DNA of 64,000 bases, from assembly GCF_900163695.1 (NCBI RefSeq), contig NZ_FUIC01000008.1, positions 1-64,000 of the forward strand, given 5' to 3'. The notes beneath the pieces are model-generated. The model did not search any database, was not told the DNA's origin, and saw only the letters and a program-made list of their open reading frames with translations. Source of the DNA: Gulosibacter sp. 10 (GTDB taxonomy: Bacteria; Actinomycetota; Actinomycetes; Actinomycetales; Microbacteriaceae). The stretch's first letter is position 1, and every line of letters starts with the position of its first letter. Positions 1 to 9,756 of this stretch are shown here, piece after piece. The position numbers were made by a program, and so were the translations under genes.

Positions 1-569
1 GCGAGGACTGCGCCGACCTCGACGGTCTCGTCCTCCTGGACGAGGATCTCCTGCACGGTGCCCGCCACGGGGGAGGGGACCTCGGTGTCCACCTTGTCGG
101 TGGAGACCTCGAGCAGCGGCTCGTCGACCTCGATGGTGTCGCCCACGTTCTTCAGCCACCGCGTGACCGTGCCCTCGGTGACACTCTCGCCCAGGGCGGG
201 CAGGAGGACGTCCTCCGAGTCGCCGGACGCGGCTTCGGGGGCGGGCTGCTCGGCCGCGGGAGCGCTCTGCTGCGCAGGCTCCTCCTGGGCCGCGGGGGCC
301 TGCTCCGCGGGAGCCTCCTCGGCGGCCGGCGAGCCGGCGTCGTCCGAGGCCTCGGGCGCGGCGCCGTCGCCGACCCGGGCGAGGACTGCGCCGACCTCGA
401 CGGTCTCGTCCTCCTGGACGAGGATCTCCTGCACGGTGCCCGCCACGGGGGAGGGGACCTCGGTGTCCACCTTGTCGGTGGAGACCTCGAGCAGCGGCTC
501 GTCGACCTCGATGGTGTCGCCCACGTTCTTCAGCCACCGCGTGACCGTGCCCTCGGTGACACTCTCGCC
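1..569. repeat. Direct repeat of the lipoyl-domain coding sequence
   Basis: Bases 1-191 and 379-569 read as identical, offset by 378 bp (126 codons). They encode the two lipoyl domains of the E2 gene. Identity stops at base 192 versus 570; the left boundary lies outside the window. Identity at third codon positions suggests recent duplication or gene conversion. Confidence 0.85.
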
Positions 570-599
570 GAGTGCCGGGAGCGTTACTTCCTGACTCAT
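1..599 (-). CDS. sucB: Dihydrolipoamide acyltransferase (E2 of 2-oxo acid dehydrogenase), N-terminal part
   Basis: This is the N-terminal ~199 residues of an E2 subunit; the gene runs off the left edge. It starts with ATG at 599, preceded by AGGAGA. Residues 1-70 form a lipoyl domain with the lipoylated lysine in [11 protein letters not shown]. An Ala/Pro/Glu-rich linker of about 50 residues follows, then a second lipoyl domain that is almost identical. The family carries acyl groups on lipoyl-lysine within the 2-oxoglutarate or pyruvate dehydrogenase complex. The E3 gene lpdA lies just upstream in the same direction. Whether it acts as the succinyl or acetyl transferase cannot be decided, because the catalytic domain is outside the window. 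Confidence 0.88.
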   Translation of the reverse strand, partial: MSQEVTLPALGESVTEGTVTRWLKNVGDTIEVDEPLLEVSTDKVDTEVPSPVAGTVQEILVQEDETVEVGAVLARVGDGAAPEASDDAGSPAAEEAPAEQAPAAQEEPAQQSAPAAEQPAPEAASGDSEDVLLPALGESVTEGTVTRWLKNVGDTIEVDEPLLEVSTDKVDTEVPSPVAGTVQEILVQEDETVEVGAVL

Positions 600-636
600 T
601 ACAAGTTCTCCTAAGTGTTGTTCTACGAGGGCCGGA

Positions 637-2010
637 CTACATCGCGTGCAGCGGAGTGCCCGCGAGGGCCAGCATGGCCTCGCCGATCGACTCGCCCTGA
701 GTCGGGTGGGCGTGCACGAGCTGCGCAACGTCCTCGGGGTAGGCGTCCCAGTTCACGATCAGCTGCGCCTCGCCGACGAGCTCGCCCACGCGGCCGCCGA
801 TCATATGGATGCCCACGACTGGGCCGTCGTTGACCCGGACGACCTTGACGGACCCGGCGGTGCCGAGGATCGAGCTCTTGCCGTTGCCCGCGAGGTTGTA
901 CTCGTAGGACGAGATCGCGTCCTCGCCGTGCTGCTCCTTGGCCTTGGCCTCCGTGAGCCCCACCGAGGCGATCTGCGGCTCGGAGTAGGTGACCTTGGGG
1001 ATGTTCACGTCCGGCACGAGCACGGGGCTCTGCCCGGCGATCTGCTCGGCGACGAAGATGCCGTGCTGGTAGCTGCGGTGCGCGAGCTGCAGGCCGGGCG
1101 TGATGTCGCCGATGGCGTAGACGCCCGGCACCGTGGTCTGCAGCGTGTCGTCGACCTTGACGAAGCCGCGGTCGAGCTCCACGCCGACCTCCTCCAGGCC
1201 GATGCCGGAGGTGACGGGGCCGCGGCCGATCGCGACCAGGAGGACGTCCCCGTCGATGGTCTCGCCCTTGTCGGTCTTCACGTGCACGCCGTACTCGTCC
1301 TGCGTGACGCCGTCGAACTTCGTGCTGGTCTGGAAGTCGATGCCACGCTTGCGGTACGCCCGCTCGAGCTGCTTCGAGATCGAGGCGTCCTCGGCCGGCG
1401 CGAGCGAGGGGAGGCCCTCGACGATGGTCACCTCGGCGCCGAAGGAGCGCCAGAGGCTGGCGAACTCGAGCCCGATCACGCCGCCGCCGAGCACCACGGC
1501 CCGCTGCGGGATCCAGTCCATCTGGAGCGCCTGCTCGGAGGTGATGACGTTGCCGGTGATCTCGAGGCCGGGGATCGACTTCGAGTACGAGCCGGTCGCG
1601 AGCACGACGTGCTTGCCGGTCAGCGTGTCGTCGCCCACCTGCACGGTGGTCGGGGAGGTGAGGCGGCCTTCTCCGTTGAACACCTCGACCTTCTTGGCCT
1701 TGAGCAGCCCCTGAAGCCCCTTGTACTTGCCCGAGACGATGCCGTCGCGGAACGCGGCGACCTTCTCGGCGTCCACGCCGTCCAGCGTGAGGTTCACGCC
1801 GACGCGGGCGCCCTCTTCGGCGGCCTCGGCGAGCTCTGCGCTGTGCAGCATCGCCTTCGTCGGAATGCACCCGCGGTGGAGGCACGTGCCGCCGAGCTTG
1901 TCCTTCTCGACGACTGCGGCGCTCAGGCCCAGCTGCTTGGCACGGATCGCGGCGGCGTAGCCAGCGCTACCACCGCCGAGGACGACAAGGTCAAAATTGT
2001 GATCTGACAC
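637..2010 (-). CDS. lpdA: Dihydrolipoamide dehydrogenase (E3)
   Basis: This FAD-dependent disulfide oxidoreductase reoxidises the dihydrolipoyl groups of E2 with NAD+. It is 457 residues from GTG 2010, which has GGGGAG about 9 nt upstream; an ATG at 2040 would add ten residues but has a weaker site. The FAD-binding GGGSAGY is at residues 12-18. The redox disulfide CLHRGC is at 43-48. A second nucleotide-binding glycine motif ([14 protein letters not shown]) lies mid-protein, and the C-terminal HAHPTQGE carries the catalytic His-Glu pair. Length and motifs are normal. It sits 37 bp upstream of the E2 gene and is probably cotranscribed with it. Confidence 0.95.
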   Translation of the reverse strand: MSDHNFDLVVLGGGSAGYAAAIRAKQLGLSAAVVEKDKLGGTCLHRGCIPTKAMLHSAELAEAAEEGARVGVNLTLDGVDAEKVAAFRDGIVSGKYKGLQGLLKAKKVEVFNGEGRLTSPTTVQVGDDTLTGKHVVLATGSYSKSIPGLEITGNVITSEQALQMDWIPQRAVVLGGGVIGLEFASLWRSFGAEVTIVEGLPSLAPAEDASISKQLERAYRKRGIDFQTSTKFDGVTQDEYGVHVKTDKGETIDGDVLLVAIGRGPVTSGIGLEEVGVELDRGFVKVDDTLQTTVPGVYAIGDITPGLQLAHRSYQHGIFVAEQIAGQSPVLVPDVNIPKVTYSEPQIASVGLTEAKAKEQHGEDAISSYEYNLAGNGKSSILGTAGSVKVVRVNDGPVVGIHMIGGRVGELVGEAQLIVNWDAYPEDVAQLVHAHPTQGESIGEAMLALAGTPLHAM

Positions 2011-2124
2011 CCGGATTGCTCCCCTGGTTGTGTTGGACATTTCGCCTGCAGCGTGGGATTGCCCGCTGCTTCAAAGCGCGGCTATAGCCACGGGCAAGCC
2101 TACACCTCGGCACCTTACCCTTCC

Positions 2125-2161
2125 TCAGGCGGAAAGTTTATTCCGTCAGGCGAGAAAGTTT
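2125..2161 (-). repeat. Tandem repeat between pepA and lpdA, possible lpdA promoter/operator
   Basis: TCAGGCGGAAAGTTT (2125-2139) is repeated as TCAGGCGAGAAAGTTT (2146-2161), 21 bp apart, about two helical turns. On the minus strand it contains TAAACT, a possible -10 for lpdA. The function is not known. Confidence 0.35.
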
Positions 2162-2179
2162 CGGTGCCGAGGCGGGGCT

Positions 2180-3649
2180 CTAGCCGTTCAGCGCCGCGAT
2201 GGTCTCCACGAGCGTGCGGACGGGCACCCCGGTGGCGCCCTGCGGCACGTATCCGTAGGCCGACTTCGTGTCCGCGGGACCCGCGATGTCGAGGTGGATC
2301 CACGGGATGGCCCCGTCCCCGTCCTCGCCGATGAAGCGCTCGAGGAACGCGGCCGCGAAGAGCATCCCGCCCGAGCGGTCGCCCGGCTTGGCGTTCACGA
2401 TGTCCGCGACCGGGGAGGTCAGGCGCTCCTTGATCTCCTCGGGGATCGGCATGGCCCAGGTCGGCTCGCCGGCCCGCTCCGCCGCGGCGAGGACGCGGTC
2501 GCGCCACGCCTCCTCGTTGCCCATGAGCCCCGTGGTGCGGTCTCCGAGCGCGACGACCTGGGCGCCGGTGAGGGTGGCGATGTCGACGATCACGTCGGGG
2601 GCGGCCTCGGAGGCGAGGGCGAGCGCGTCGCCGAGCACGAGCCGGCCCTCGGCGTCCGTGTTGGTGACCTCGACGGTGGTCTTCGAGCGCATCGTGATGA
2701 CGTCGTCGGGCTTCAGCGCGTTCGCCGAGGGGAGGTTCTCCGCGAGCGCGCACCACCCCGAGACGCGCACCGGCAGCCCGAGCGCGGCCACGGCCCGGAT
2801 CACCCCGGCCACCGAGGCGGCGCCCGACATGTCGAACTTCATGCCCACCATCGACGCGGCGGGCTTGAGGGAGAGCCCTCCGGAGTCGAACGTGATGCCC
2901 TTCCCCACGAGCCCCACGTGCCGCTCGGCGCCCTCCGGCGCGTACTCGAGGCGCACGAGGCGCGGCGGGTTCGCGGAGCCCTGCCCGACGCCGGCGATCC
3001 CGCCGCAGCCCTCCTCGATGAGCTTCGCCTCGTCCCAGACCTCGACCGAGACGGGGCCGTCCCGGAACTCGGCGGCGATGTGGTCCGCGAAGCTCTCGGG
3101 CACGAGCTCGTTCGGCGGCGTGTTGATGAGGTCGCGGGTGAAGTGCACGGCATCGGCGAGCACCCGCGCGCGCTCGAGCGCGGCGGCGCGGCCCTCGGCG
3201 AGCACCGATACGCGCTGCTGCTCGGGTGCGGCGGACTCCTCGTCCTGCCCCGACTTGAACCGGTCGAACCGGTAGCCGCCGAGCGCGTGGCCCAGCGCGA
3301 GCGCCTCGACCTCCTCGGCGCCGGCGTCCGCGAGGTCGTACACGACGGCCTCCTCGGAGCGCAGCGCCCGGGCCGCCGTGCCCGCGGCCCGCCGGAGCGC
3401 CTCCGGCGTCCGGTGCTCGCCGATGCCGATCAGCAGCACGGGCGCCTCGGGCGCCGAGCCCGCCGAGGCGAGCAGGCGCTGCGTCGCGCCCGCCTTGCCG
3501 CTCACGTCGAGCGCGGCGAGGCGCTCCTCCGTCAGCCCCAGGTCCGTGCCTGCGAGCACTTCGACGGGATCGCCCTGGCGGACGGGGACCACGGTGATGG
3601 AGCCTGCTGCGTAGGCCTCGGTCGCGAGTGAAAATTCTGGAATGCTCAT
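2180..3649 (-). CDS. pepA: Leucyl aminopeptidase (M17 family)
   Basis: This is a cytosolic two-metal aminopeptidase that removes N-terminal residues from peptides. It is 489 residues, usual for M17. The N-terminal ~170 residues form the variable domain. The catalytic domain carries KGITFDSGGLSLKP, KFDMSGAA and the hallmark NTDAEGRL, which supply the metal ligands and active-site Lys/Arg. The start at ATG 3649 is supported by a -10-like TAGGCT (reverse complement of 3657-3662) only 7 nt upstream, implying a leaderless transcript. It is divergent from the PAC2 gene. Confidence 0.94.
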   Translation of the reverse strand: MSIPEFSLATEAYAAGSITVVPVRQGDPVEVLAGTDLGLTEERLAALDVSGKAGATQRLLASAGSAPEAPVLLIGIGEHRTPEALRRAAGTAARALRSEEAVVYDLADAGAEEVEALALGHALGGYRFDRFKSGQDEESAAPEQQRVSVLAEGRAAALERARVLADAVHFTRDLINTPPNELVPESFADHIAAEFRDGPVSVEVWDEAKLIEEGCGGIAGVGQGSANPPRLVRLEYAPEGAERHVGLVGKGITFDSGGLSLKPAASMVGMKFDMSGAASVAGVIRAVAALGLPVRVSGWCALAENLPSANALKPDDVITMRSKTTVEVTNTDAEGRLVLGDALALASEAAPDVIVDIATLTGAQVVALGDRTTGLMGNEEAWRDRVLAAAERAGEPTWAMPIPEEIKERLTSPVADIVNAKPGDRSGGMLFAAAFLERFIGEDGDGAIPWIHLDIAGPADTKSAYGYVPQGATGVPVRTLVETIAALNG

Positions 3650-3656
3650 GCATCCG

Positions 3657-3728
3657 AGCCTAGCCACGGGCTGCGGCGCGACGCTCTCAGCGAACCGAAC
3701 CCGGCGGCGGACCCCCAGCCCGTACCAT
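3657..3728. promoter_or_regulatory. Divergent leaderless promoters of pepA and PAC2 gene
   Basis: TAGGCT on the minus strand (3662-3657) lies 7 nt before the pepA ATG. TACCAT on the plus strand (3723-3728) lies 6 nt before the ATG at 3735. Both fit TANNNT -10 boxes of leaderless actinobacterial genes. Confidence 0.45.
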
Positions 3729-3734
3729 GAGGGC

Positions 3735-4646
3735 ATGGCAGGCAGCGGCTCGATCTTCCGACCGGGAAACGCGTGGCACAGGGTGCCCGCGGGGCTTCCC
3801 CTCGTGGTGCTGCTCACCGGATACCGGGACGCCGGGGCGACGGTGCGGCAGTCCATCGAGGCGATCCTCGAGCACGGCGAGGGCAGCGTGGTCGCTACCT
3901 TCTCGCCGGACGAGCTGCTCGACTACCGGGCGCGCCGCCCCGTCGTGAAGATCGACGGCAGCCTGATCACGAGCTACCGGACGCCCCGGCTCGATCTGCA
4001 GCTCATGGAGGACTCCCTCGGCAAGCAGTTCCTGCTGCTGAGCGGCTACGAGCCCGATTTCCGCTGGGGCGAGTTCGCCGAGGCGGTCGTGGGGTTCATC
4101 CGCCACTTCCGGGTGAGCACGACCACGTGGGCCCACGCCCTGCCGATGCCGGTGCCGCACACCCGCCCGCTGCGACTCGCGGTGACCGGGAACCGGGAGG
4201 ACCTGGTGGACCAGCTCTCGGTGTGGAAGGCCAAGGTCGAGGCGCCCGCGCACGTGGCGCACCTCCTCGAATACGAGCTCGTGCAGGCGGAGCTGCCGGT
4301 GGTCTGCCTCGTGGCGCTCGTGCCGCACTACCTCGCCGACGGCGACGTCCCCGCGGGCGCGCTGCGCATCCTCGAGGCGCTCGGCACCGCGACCGGCCTG
4401 CTCATCCCCACGGAGGACCTCCGCGAGCGGGAGCGCTCCTTCCGCGCCGAGGTCGACGAGCAGATCGACTCGAACGAGGAGGTGCGCAAGCTCATCGCGG
4501 CGCTCGAGGCCAGGCACGACGGCTTCCTCAAGGGCACCCCGCAGGAGAATCCCTTCGCGGATGCGGCGGGGGAGCTGCCCACCGCCGATGAGATCGCCGC
4601 CGAGCTCGAGGGGTACCTCTCCGCGCGCCGCGACCGCGAGGACTGA
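3735..4646 (+). CDS. PAC2 family protein (proteasome assembly chaperone-like)
   Basis: 303 residues of the PAC2 fold, known in archaea and eukaryotes for proteasome assembly chaperones; the role of actinobacterial members is not established. Typical features are the N-terminal strand LPLVVLLTGYRDAGATV, YRARRPVVKIDG, and a helical acidic C-terminus (residues ~225-303). The start is ATG 3735, with a -10-like TACCAT 6 nt upstream. A second family member is at 33689-34612. No proteasome genes are present in the window, so a proteasome role is doubtful. Confidence 0.8.
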   Translation: MAGSGSIFRPGNAWHRVPAGLPLVVLLTGYRDAGATVRQSIEAILEHGEGSVVATFSPDELLDYRARRPVVKIDGSLITSYRTPRLDLQLMEDSLGKQFLLLSGYEPDFRWGEFAEAVVGFIRHFRVSTTTWAHALPMPVPHTRPLRLAVTGNREDLVDQLSVWKAKVEAPAHVAHLLEYELVQAELPVVCLVALVPHYLADGDVPAGALRILEALGTATGLLIPTEDLRERERSFRAEVDEQIDSNEEVRKLIAALEARHDGFLKGTPQENPFADAAGELPTADEIAAELEGYLSARRDRED

Positions 4647-4712
4647 CGGCGGGGCCGTGCCCGGATCGGCGGCTCCGCACCGCGACGGCGGGAAAGTGCC
4701 ACACTTGAAGCC

Positions 4713-6056
4713 GTGACCGAAACGCAATCCCTCCCGACGACCCAATCGCTCAGCCTCATCCCCAAGCGTCTGCCGGGCGTCATGTTCGCGCTCACGCTGC
4801 TCGCGTACGTGGTGGCGGTCACCCAGCGCAGCTCCCTGGGCGTCGCGGGCATCGACGCGATCGAGCGCTTCGACGCGACGGCCACGGCGCTCTCGACGCT
4901 CGCGGTGATGCAGGTCGCCGTGTACGCGATCATGCAGATCCCGGTGGGCATGCTGCTCGACCGCTTCGGGCCGAGCCGGCTGATCGTGAGCGGGGCCCTG
5001 CTCATGGCCCTCGGCCAGGTGGTTGTCGCCATCGCCCCTTCGCTCGAGATCGCGGTGCTGGGCCGGGTGCTCGTCGGCATCGGCGATGCGACGACCTTCG
5101 TCGCGGGCCTGCGGATCATCGGCGCCTGGTTCAAGCCCAGGCGGGTGCCGATCATGCAGCAGACCTTCGCGACGGTCGGCCAGGCCGGCCAGTTCCTCTC
5201 CGCGGTGCCCTTCGCGCTGCTGCTGCATCTCAGCGGCTGGACGGTGGCCTTCCTCACCGCCGCGTCGCTGTCGGCGATCGTGCTCATCGCCTGCCTCGCG
5301 GGGCTCCGGGACACCCCCTACCGCCGGTTCGCCGGGCAGTCGGTCTCGCTCCGCGGCGCGTTCGGCAAGCTCGGCGACGCCTTCGCCCGACCGGGCACGC
5401 GCCTCGGATTCTGGTCGCACTTCACGACGCAGTTCCCCGCGACCATCTTCGCCCTGCTGTGGGGCTACCCGCTCATGGTCGAGGGGCTCGGCTATCCGCC
5501 CGAGCTCGCGTCGGTGATGCTCATGCTGCCGGTCGTCGCGGGCATGTTCCTCGGCCCGCTGCTGGGCATCCTCACGGCGCGCTACCCGCTGCGGCGATCG
5601 AATCTGGTCATGCTCAGCGGGCTGCTCACCGCCGCCGTGTGGATCCTCGTCATCACGCTGCCGTTCACACCCCCGCTGTGGCTGTTCATCCTGCTGCTGG
5701 TCGTCATGGGCGGGGCGAGCACGGGATCGACCATCGGCTTCGACTTCGCGCGCACCTTCAACCCGACGTCGAGCTACGGCTCGGCCTCCGGCATCGTCAA
5801 CGTGGGCGGCTTCACGGCGAGCGCGCTGTCCTTCCTGCTGATCGGCATCGGCATCGACTTCGGCAAGCACCAGGGCGTCTCCGACTGGTTCCCCTACCAG
5901 ATCGCGATGTGGGCCGTGCCGCTCGTGGTCGGACTCGGCCTCATCGGCCTGCTCGTCGAGCGCCGTCGAGCCCGCTCGCGGATGGCGGCCGAGGAGGGCG
6001 TCGTCGTCGCGCCGCTGTGGAACGCCGTCATCCGTCGGTGGCGCCGCCGCCGATAG
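4713..6056 (+). CDS. MFS transporter
   Basis: 447 residues with about twelve hydrophobic helices and the MFS loop motif [16 protein letters not shown] after the second helix. The first helix begins near residue 25 ([20 protein letters not shown]). The substrate is not apparent. The C-terminus is short and arginine-rich. The start is GTG 4713, without a clear ribosome site, 66 bp after the PAC2 gene. Closely similar actinobacterial transporters are usually annotated only as MFS permeases. Confidence 0.85.
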   Translation: MTETQSLPTTQSLSLIPKRLPGVMFALTLLAYVVAVTQRSSLGVAGIDAIERFDATATALSTLAVMQVAVYAIMQIPVGMLLDRFGPSRLIVSGALLMALGQVVVAIAPSLEIAVLGRVLVGIGDATTFVAGLRIIGAWFKPRRVPIMQQTFATVGQAGQFLSAVPFALLLHLSGWTVAFLTAASLSAIVLIACLAGLRDTPYRRFAGQSVSLRGAFGKLGDAFARPGTRLGFWSHFTTQFPATIFALLWGYPLMVEGLGYPPELASVMLMLPVVAGMFLGPLLGILTARYPLRRSNLVMLSGLLTAAVWILVITLPFTPPLWLFILLLVVMGGASTGSTIGFDFARTFNPTSSYGSASGIVNVGGFTASALSFLLIGIGIDFGKHQGVSDWFPYQIAMWAVPLVVGLGLIGLLVERRRARSRMAAEEGVVVAPLWNAVIRRWRRRR

Positions 6057-6110
6057 GGCGGCCGTCGCGGCGGGGAGCGGGAGCGCTCGAATCGCCGCGG
6101 AGGGGGCCTG

Positions 6111-6140
6111 GGAATAAACACAGCGCCCCGCGTGTAATAC
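6111..6140 (+). promoter_or_regulatory. Candidate sigA promoter with sigma-R/SigH-like -35
   Basis: GGAAT (6111-6115) is followed, after exactly 18 nt, by GTA (6134-6136), close to the sigma-R consensus GGAAT-N18-GTT. A housekeeping-like TAATAC (6135-6140) overlaps it. The leader to the ATG would be about 90 nt. Confidence 0.4.
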
Positions 6141-6232
6141 TAGTTGTCTGTCCCAAACAAGACCCGCGGGCATCGCCGCAGGACTTGACTTGGGCCTTCC
6201 TTTTGCCCAAATCCACGCGAAGGGGTTCACTC

Positions 6233-7639
6233 ATGGCAACAACGACGAACAATGCTGCAACCGGCCGCTCCAAGGACGAGCTGTCCGCGATGAAGGTTGT
6301 GGACCTCCGCGCACTCTCCAAGGAGCTGGGCGTCCGAGGCGTGTCCGGCCTCGCCAAGTCGGCGCTGGTCGACGCCATCCTGGCGCACCAGTCGGGGGAC
6401 GCGGCGGCACAGAAGCCCGCCCGGAAGACCGCCTCCAAGAAGAAGGCCGCCTCGAAGCAGTCCGAGGGCGGCGCGGAGGGCGAGGACAACGTCGTGATCG
6501 ACCTCGACGAGGATCACGAGGTCGACGAGTCCGACATCGAGGGCGTCGAGACCGAGGAGCAGCGGGCCGAGTCCGATGAGGACGAGGACCTCGGCAAGCG
6601 CGACGAGAAGTCCGAGGACGCCGAGGAGGACGCCATCAAGGCCGAGTCCGCGGTGAAGGCGGCCGGCGCCCTGGTGCTCAAGCACACGGACGACGACGAG
6701 ACCCCGGTGTACTCCGGGCAGATCACGGGCGCGACCGCCGACCCGGTGAAGGACTACCTCAAGCAGATCGGCAAGGTCCCGCTGCTCAACGCCGCCGAGG
6801 AGGTCGACCTCGCGATGCGCATCGAGGCGGGCCTCTACGCCGAGGACAAGCTGCTGCGGTTCCCGGACATCGAGCCGAAGCTCAAGCGCGAGTACAAGTG
6901 GATCATGCGCGACGGCCGGCGGGCCAAGAGCCACCTGCTCGGCGCCAACCTGCGCCTCGTCGTCTCGCTGGCCAAGCGCTACACGGGCCGCGGGATGCAG
7001 TTCCTCGACCTCATCCAGGAGGGCAACCTCGGCCTCATCCGCGCGGTCGAGAAGTTCGACTACACCAAGGGCTTCAAGTTCTCGACCTACGCGACCTGGT
7101 GGATCCGTCAGGCCATCACGCGCGCCATGGCGGACCAGGCCCGCACCATCCGCATCCCCGTGCACATGGTCGAGGTCATCAACAAGCTCGCCCGCGTCCA
7201 GCGCCAGATGCTGCAGGACCTCGGTCGCGAGCCCACCCCGGAGGAGCTGGCCCACGAGCTGGACATGACCCCGGAGAAGGTCGTCGAGGTGCAGAAGTAC
7301 GGCCGCGAGCCGATCTCGCTGCACACCCCGCTCGGCGAGGACGGCGACTCCGAGTTCGGCGACCTCATCGAGGACACCGAGGCGGTCGTCCCGGCCGACG
7401 CGGTGAGCTTCACGATGCTCCAGCGGCAGCTCGAGTCGCTGCTCGACTCGCTCTCGGAGCGCGAGGCGGGAGTCATCCGCATGCGCTTCGGCCTCGGGGA
7501 CGGCATGCCGAAGACGCTCGACCAGATCGGCGAGACCTTCGGCGTCACGCGCGAGCGGATCCGGCAGATCGAGTCGAAGACCATGGCGAAGCTGCGCCAC
7601 CCGTCGCGTTCACAATCGCTGCGCGACTACCTGGAGTAG
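6233..7639 (+). CDS. sigA: RNA polymerase primary sigma factor
   Basis: Principal sigma-70 factor, 468 residues. Residues ~17-50 ([20 protein letters not shown]) resemble a SAP/Rho-N-like motif, followed by a Lys-rich then a very acidic spacer (~60-150). Region 1.2 begins at [16 protein letters not shown]. Region 2 contains [19 protein letters not shown] and [17 protein letters not shown]. Region 4 ends with [20 protein letters not shown]. The start ATG 6233 is preceded by GAAGGGG. It recognises housekeeping promoters in concert with RbpA (21585-22115). A hairpin at 7665-7689 follows the stop. Confidence 0.96.
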   Translation: MATTTNNAATGRSKDELSAMKVVDLRALSKELGVRGVSGLAKSALVDAILAHQSGDAAAQKPARKTASKKKAASKQSEGGAEGEDNVVIDLDEDHEVDESDIEGVETEEQRAESDEDEDLGKRDEKSEDAEEDAIKAESAVKAAGALVLKHTDDDETPVYSGQITGATADPVKDYLKQIGKVPLLNAAEEVDLAMRIEAGLYAEDKLLRFPDIEPKLKREYKWIMRDGRRAKSHLLGANLRLVVSLAKRYTGRGMQFLDLIQEGNLGLIRAVEKFDYTKGFKFSTYATWWIRQAITRAMADQARTIRIPVHMVEVINKLARVQRQMLQDLGREPTPEELAHELDMTPEKVVEVQKYGREPISLHTPLGEDGDSEFGDLIEDTEAVVPADAVSFTMLQRQLESLLDSLSEREAGVIRMRFGLGDGMPKTLDQIGETFGVTRERIRQIESKTMAKLRHPSRSQSLRDYLE

Positions 7640-7664
7640 GCTCGGGCCATCCCCGCTTCGCCCA

Positions 7665-7689
7665 GGGCCCGCCCGTCGCGGGCGGGCCC
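7665..7689 (+). terminator. Hairpin after sigA
   Basis: Perfect 11-bp stem GGGCCCGCCCG / CGGGCGGGCCC with a 3-nt loop, 26 bp after the sigA stop. There is no T-run, so it may attenuate rather than fully terminate transcription into the next gene. Confidence 0.55.
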
Positions 7690-7741
7690 TTCGGCCGATA
7701 TCCCAACCAGCAACAGTGGCTCGCCCCAGAAAGTGATACGC

Positions 7742-8443
7742 ATGCAGCCGAATGACGGCAAGACGCTCGAATCCCGCGTGGACGGAACGACCTACCAGCG
7801 CATCCCGATCAAGACCCACGTCGTGATGCCCGAGGACGATCTCCGCCAGGTCATCCGCCAGTACGCGCTGCCCGAGGTGCAGGACGGCGACGTGCTGTTC
7901 GTCACCGAGAAGATCGTCGCGATCACCCAGGGCCGCTCGATGCTGCTGGACGAGATCGAGCCGCGCCCGATGGCGAACCTCCTGGCGAAGTACGTCACGC
8001 AGACGCCGCACGGCATCGGCCTCGGCATGCCCGAGACGATGGAGATGGCGCTGCAGGAGTGCGGCACGCCGCGCATCCTCGCCGCGGCGGCCGTGGCGGC
8101 CGTCACCAAGAAGCTCGGGCGGAAGGGCGACTTCTACCGCATCGCGGGCGAGAAGGCGCGCTCGATCGACGGCCCGACGTCCGGCACGATCCCGCCGTAC
8201 AACAGGTCCGTCGTGCTCGGCCCCGCGAATCCGATGCTGGTGGCCCGCGACCTCAAGATCCTCCTCGGCAACAAGGTGGACGTGCTCGTCGTCGACATCA
8301 ACGACATCGGCGGCAACATCCTCGGCACCACGCTCGACCCCAAGCTCAACGACGTCTGGGTGCGCGTGCTCCAGGACAACCCGCTCGGCCAGGGACACCA
8401 GTCGACGCCCCTCGGCATCCTCCGCAAGACCGACGCCAACTAG
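7742..8443 (+). CDS. CofE-like (F420-0:gamma-glutamyl ligase family) protein
   Basis: 233 residues resembling the F420 ligase fold (CofE), whose known member joins L-glutamate to coenzyme F420-0 with GTP. The segment GDVLFVTEKIVAITQGR matches the family's start motif. No other F420 gene is visible. It lies 32 bp upstream of the DAB aminotransferase and is probably cotranscribed with it. I infer an amino-acid ligase role connected with DAB or the cell wall; the substrate is unknown. I chose ATG 7742, with AGAAAG about 9 nt upstream, over the in-frame GTG at 7733. Confidence 0.7.
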   Translation: MQPNDGKTLESRVDGTTYQRIPIKTHVVMPEDDLRQVIRQYALPEVQDGDVLFVTEKIVAITQGRSMLLDEIEPRPMANLLAKYVTQTPHGIGLGMPETMEMALQECGTPRILAAAAVAAVTKKLGRKGDFYRIAGEKARSIDGPTSGTIPPYNRSVVLGPANPMLVARDLKILLGNKVDVLVVDINDIGGNILGTTLDPKLNDVWVRVLQDNPLGQGHQSTPLGILRKTDAN

Positions 8444-8475
8444 CGGCTGACCCCACCAGCAAGAAAGGAGTGGCC

Positions 8476-9738
8476 GTGGATCTTTCCGTCTTCGCCACCA
8501 TGGAATCCGAAGTGCGCAGCTACGTCCGCGCATTCCCGACGGTGTTCGACACCGCGCAGGGCTCGATCCTCACCGACGTCGAGGGCAACGAGTACATCGA
8601 CTTCTTCTGCGGGGCCGGCACCCTCAACTACGGGCACAACCACCCCGCGCTGCAGAAGGACATCATCGAGTACCTGAGCGGCAACAAGATCCAGCACGCG
8701 CTGGACATGGCGACCGACGTCAAGAAGCGCTTCCTCGAGCGGTTCCGCGACGTGATCCTCGAGCCGCGCGGGCTCGAGTACAAGCTCCAGTTCTCGGGCC
8801 CCACGGGCGCCAACGCGATCGAGTCGGCGTTCAAGGCCGCCCGCATGGCGACCGGGCGCAGCACCATCGTGGCGTTCACCCACGGCTACCACGGCCTCTC
8901 GATCGGCGCCCTGGCCGCGACGGCGAACAGCTGGTACCGCCAGGCCGCCGGCGTCGGGCTCGACGACGTCGTCTTCCACCCCTACGACGGCTACTACGGC
9001 GAGGACATCGACACGGTCGCGCTGCTGCGCAAGCACCTCGAGGACCCCTCGAGCGGGCTCGACCTGCCGGCGGCCGTCGTGGTCGAGACGGTCCAGGGCG
9101 AGGGCGGCGTCAACGTCGCGAGCGCCGAGTGGCTGCGCTCGCTGCGCGAGCTGTGCACCGAGAAGGGCATCGTCCTCATCGTCGACGAGATCCAGATCGG
9201 CATCGGCCGCTCGGGCAAGTTCTTCAGCTTCGAGGAGTCGGGCATCGTGCCCGATATCGTCACGCTCTCCAAGTCGATCTCGGGCTACGGCTTCCCGATG
9301 TCGCTCGTGCTGCTCCGCCCCGAGTTCGACGTCTGGAAGCCCGGGATGCACACCGGCACCTTCCGCGGCAACTCGATCGCCTTCGTCGGCGCCGTGCGCT
9401 CGATCGAGGAGTTCTGGGCGAACCCCGAGTTCGAGGCGCAGATCGCCGCCCGCTCGGAGATCGTCGTGCAGCGCCTCGAGGAGATCGCCGCGCGCCACCC
9501 CGGCGTGTTCTCGGTGCGGGGGCGCGGCCTGCTGCAGGGCCTCGTGAGCGAGCAGGATCCGGAGCTCGGCGGCGCGATCGCCCGCGCGGCGTTCCAGGAA
9601 GGCCTCGTGATCGAGACCTCCGGCGCTCACGACGAGGTCGTCAAGGTCATGCCTGCGCTGGTCGGCGACGAGGAGACCCTGCGCGAGGGGCTCGACCGCC
9701 TCGGGCGCGCGGTGGACGCGGCCCTCGCCGCGGCGTAG
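8476..9738 (+). CDS. Diaminobutyrate--2-oxoglutarate aminotransferase (EctB-like)
   Basis: PLP-dependent class-III aminotransferase of 420 residues. The family makes L-2,4-diaminobutyrate from aspartate semialdehyde and glutamate. The PLP lysine is Lys266 in TLSKSISGYG; Asp237 in LIVDEIQIGIGR binds the pyridine nitrogen. FSGPTGANAIESAFKAAR and the MHTGTFRGNS segment are typical of EctB enzymes. AAAGGAG precedes GTG 8476 by 5 nt. No ectA or ectC follows, so ectoine synthesis is unlikely here. DAB for peptidoglycan is the more likely product use, given the racemase and ligase genes that converge on it. Confidence 0.88.
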   Translation: MDLSVFATMESEVRSYVRAFPTVFDTAQGSILTDVEGNEYIDFFCGAGTLNYGHNHPALQKDIIEYLSGNKIQHALDMATDVKKRFLERFRDVILEPRGLEYKLQFSGPTGANAIESAFKAARMATGRSTIVAFTHGYHGLSIGALAATANSWYRQAAGVGLDDVVFHPYDGYYGEDIDTVALLRKHLEDPSSGLDLPAAVVVETVQGEGGVNVASAEWLRSLRELCTEKGIVLIVDEIQIGIGRSGKFFSFEESGIVPDIVTLSKSISGYGFPMSLVLLRPEFDVWKPGMHTGTFRGNSIAFVGAVRSIEEFWANPEFEAQIAARSEIVVQRLEEIAARHPGVFSVRGRGLLQGLVSEQDPELGGAIARAAFQEGLVIETSGAHDEVVKVMPALVGDEETLREGLDRLGRAVDAALAAA

Positions 9739-9756
9739 CCCCGCCGAGTCGAAGAA

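Noticed and set aside
58-594. Plus-strand ORF of Ser/Thr repeats
   Set aside because: It is the antisense of the duplicated lipoyl domains of the E2 gene.
623-1885. Long overlapping frames antisense to lpdA and other genes
   Set aside because: They are Arg/Ala/Gly-rich shadows caused by high GC, without recognisable domains.
8476-9738. Ectoine biosynthesis (ectB of ectABC)
   Set aside because: No ectA or ectC follows; a terminator and a convergent ATP-grasp gene do.
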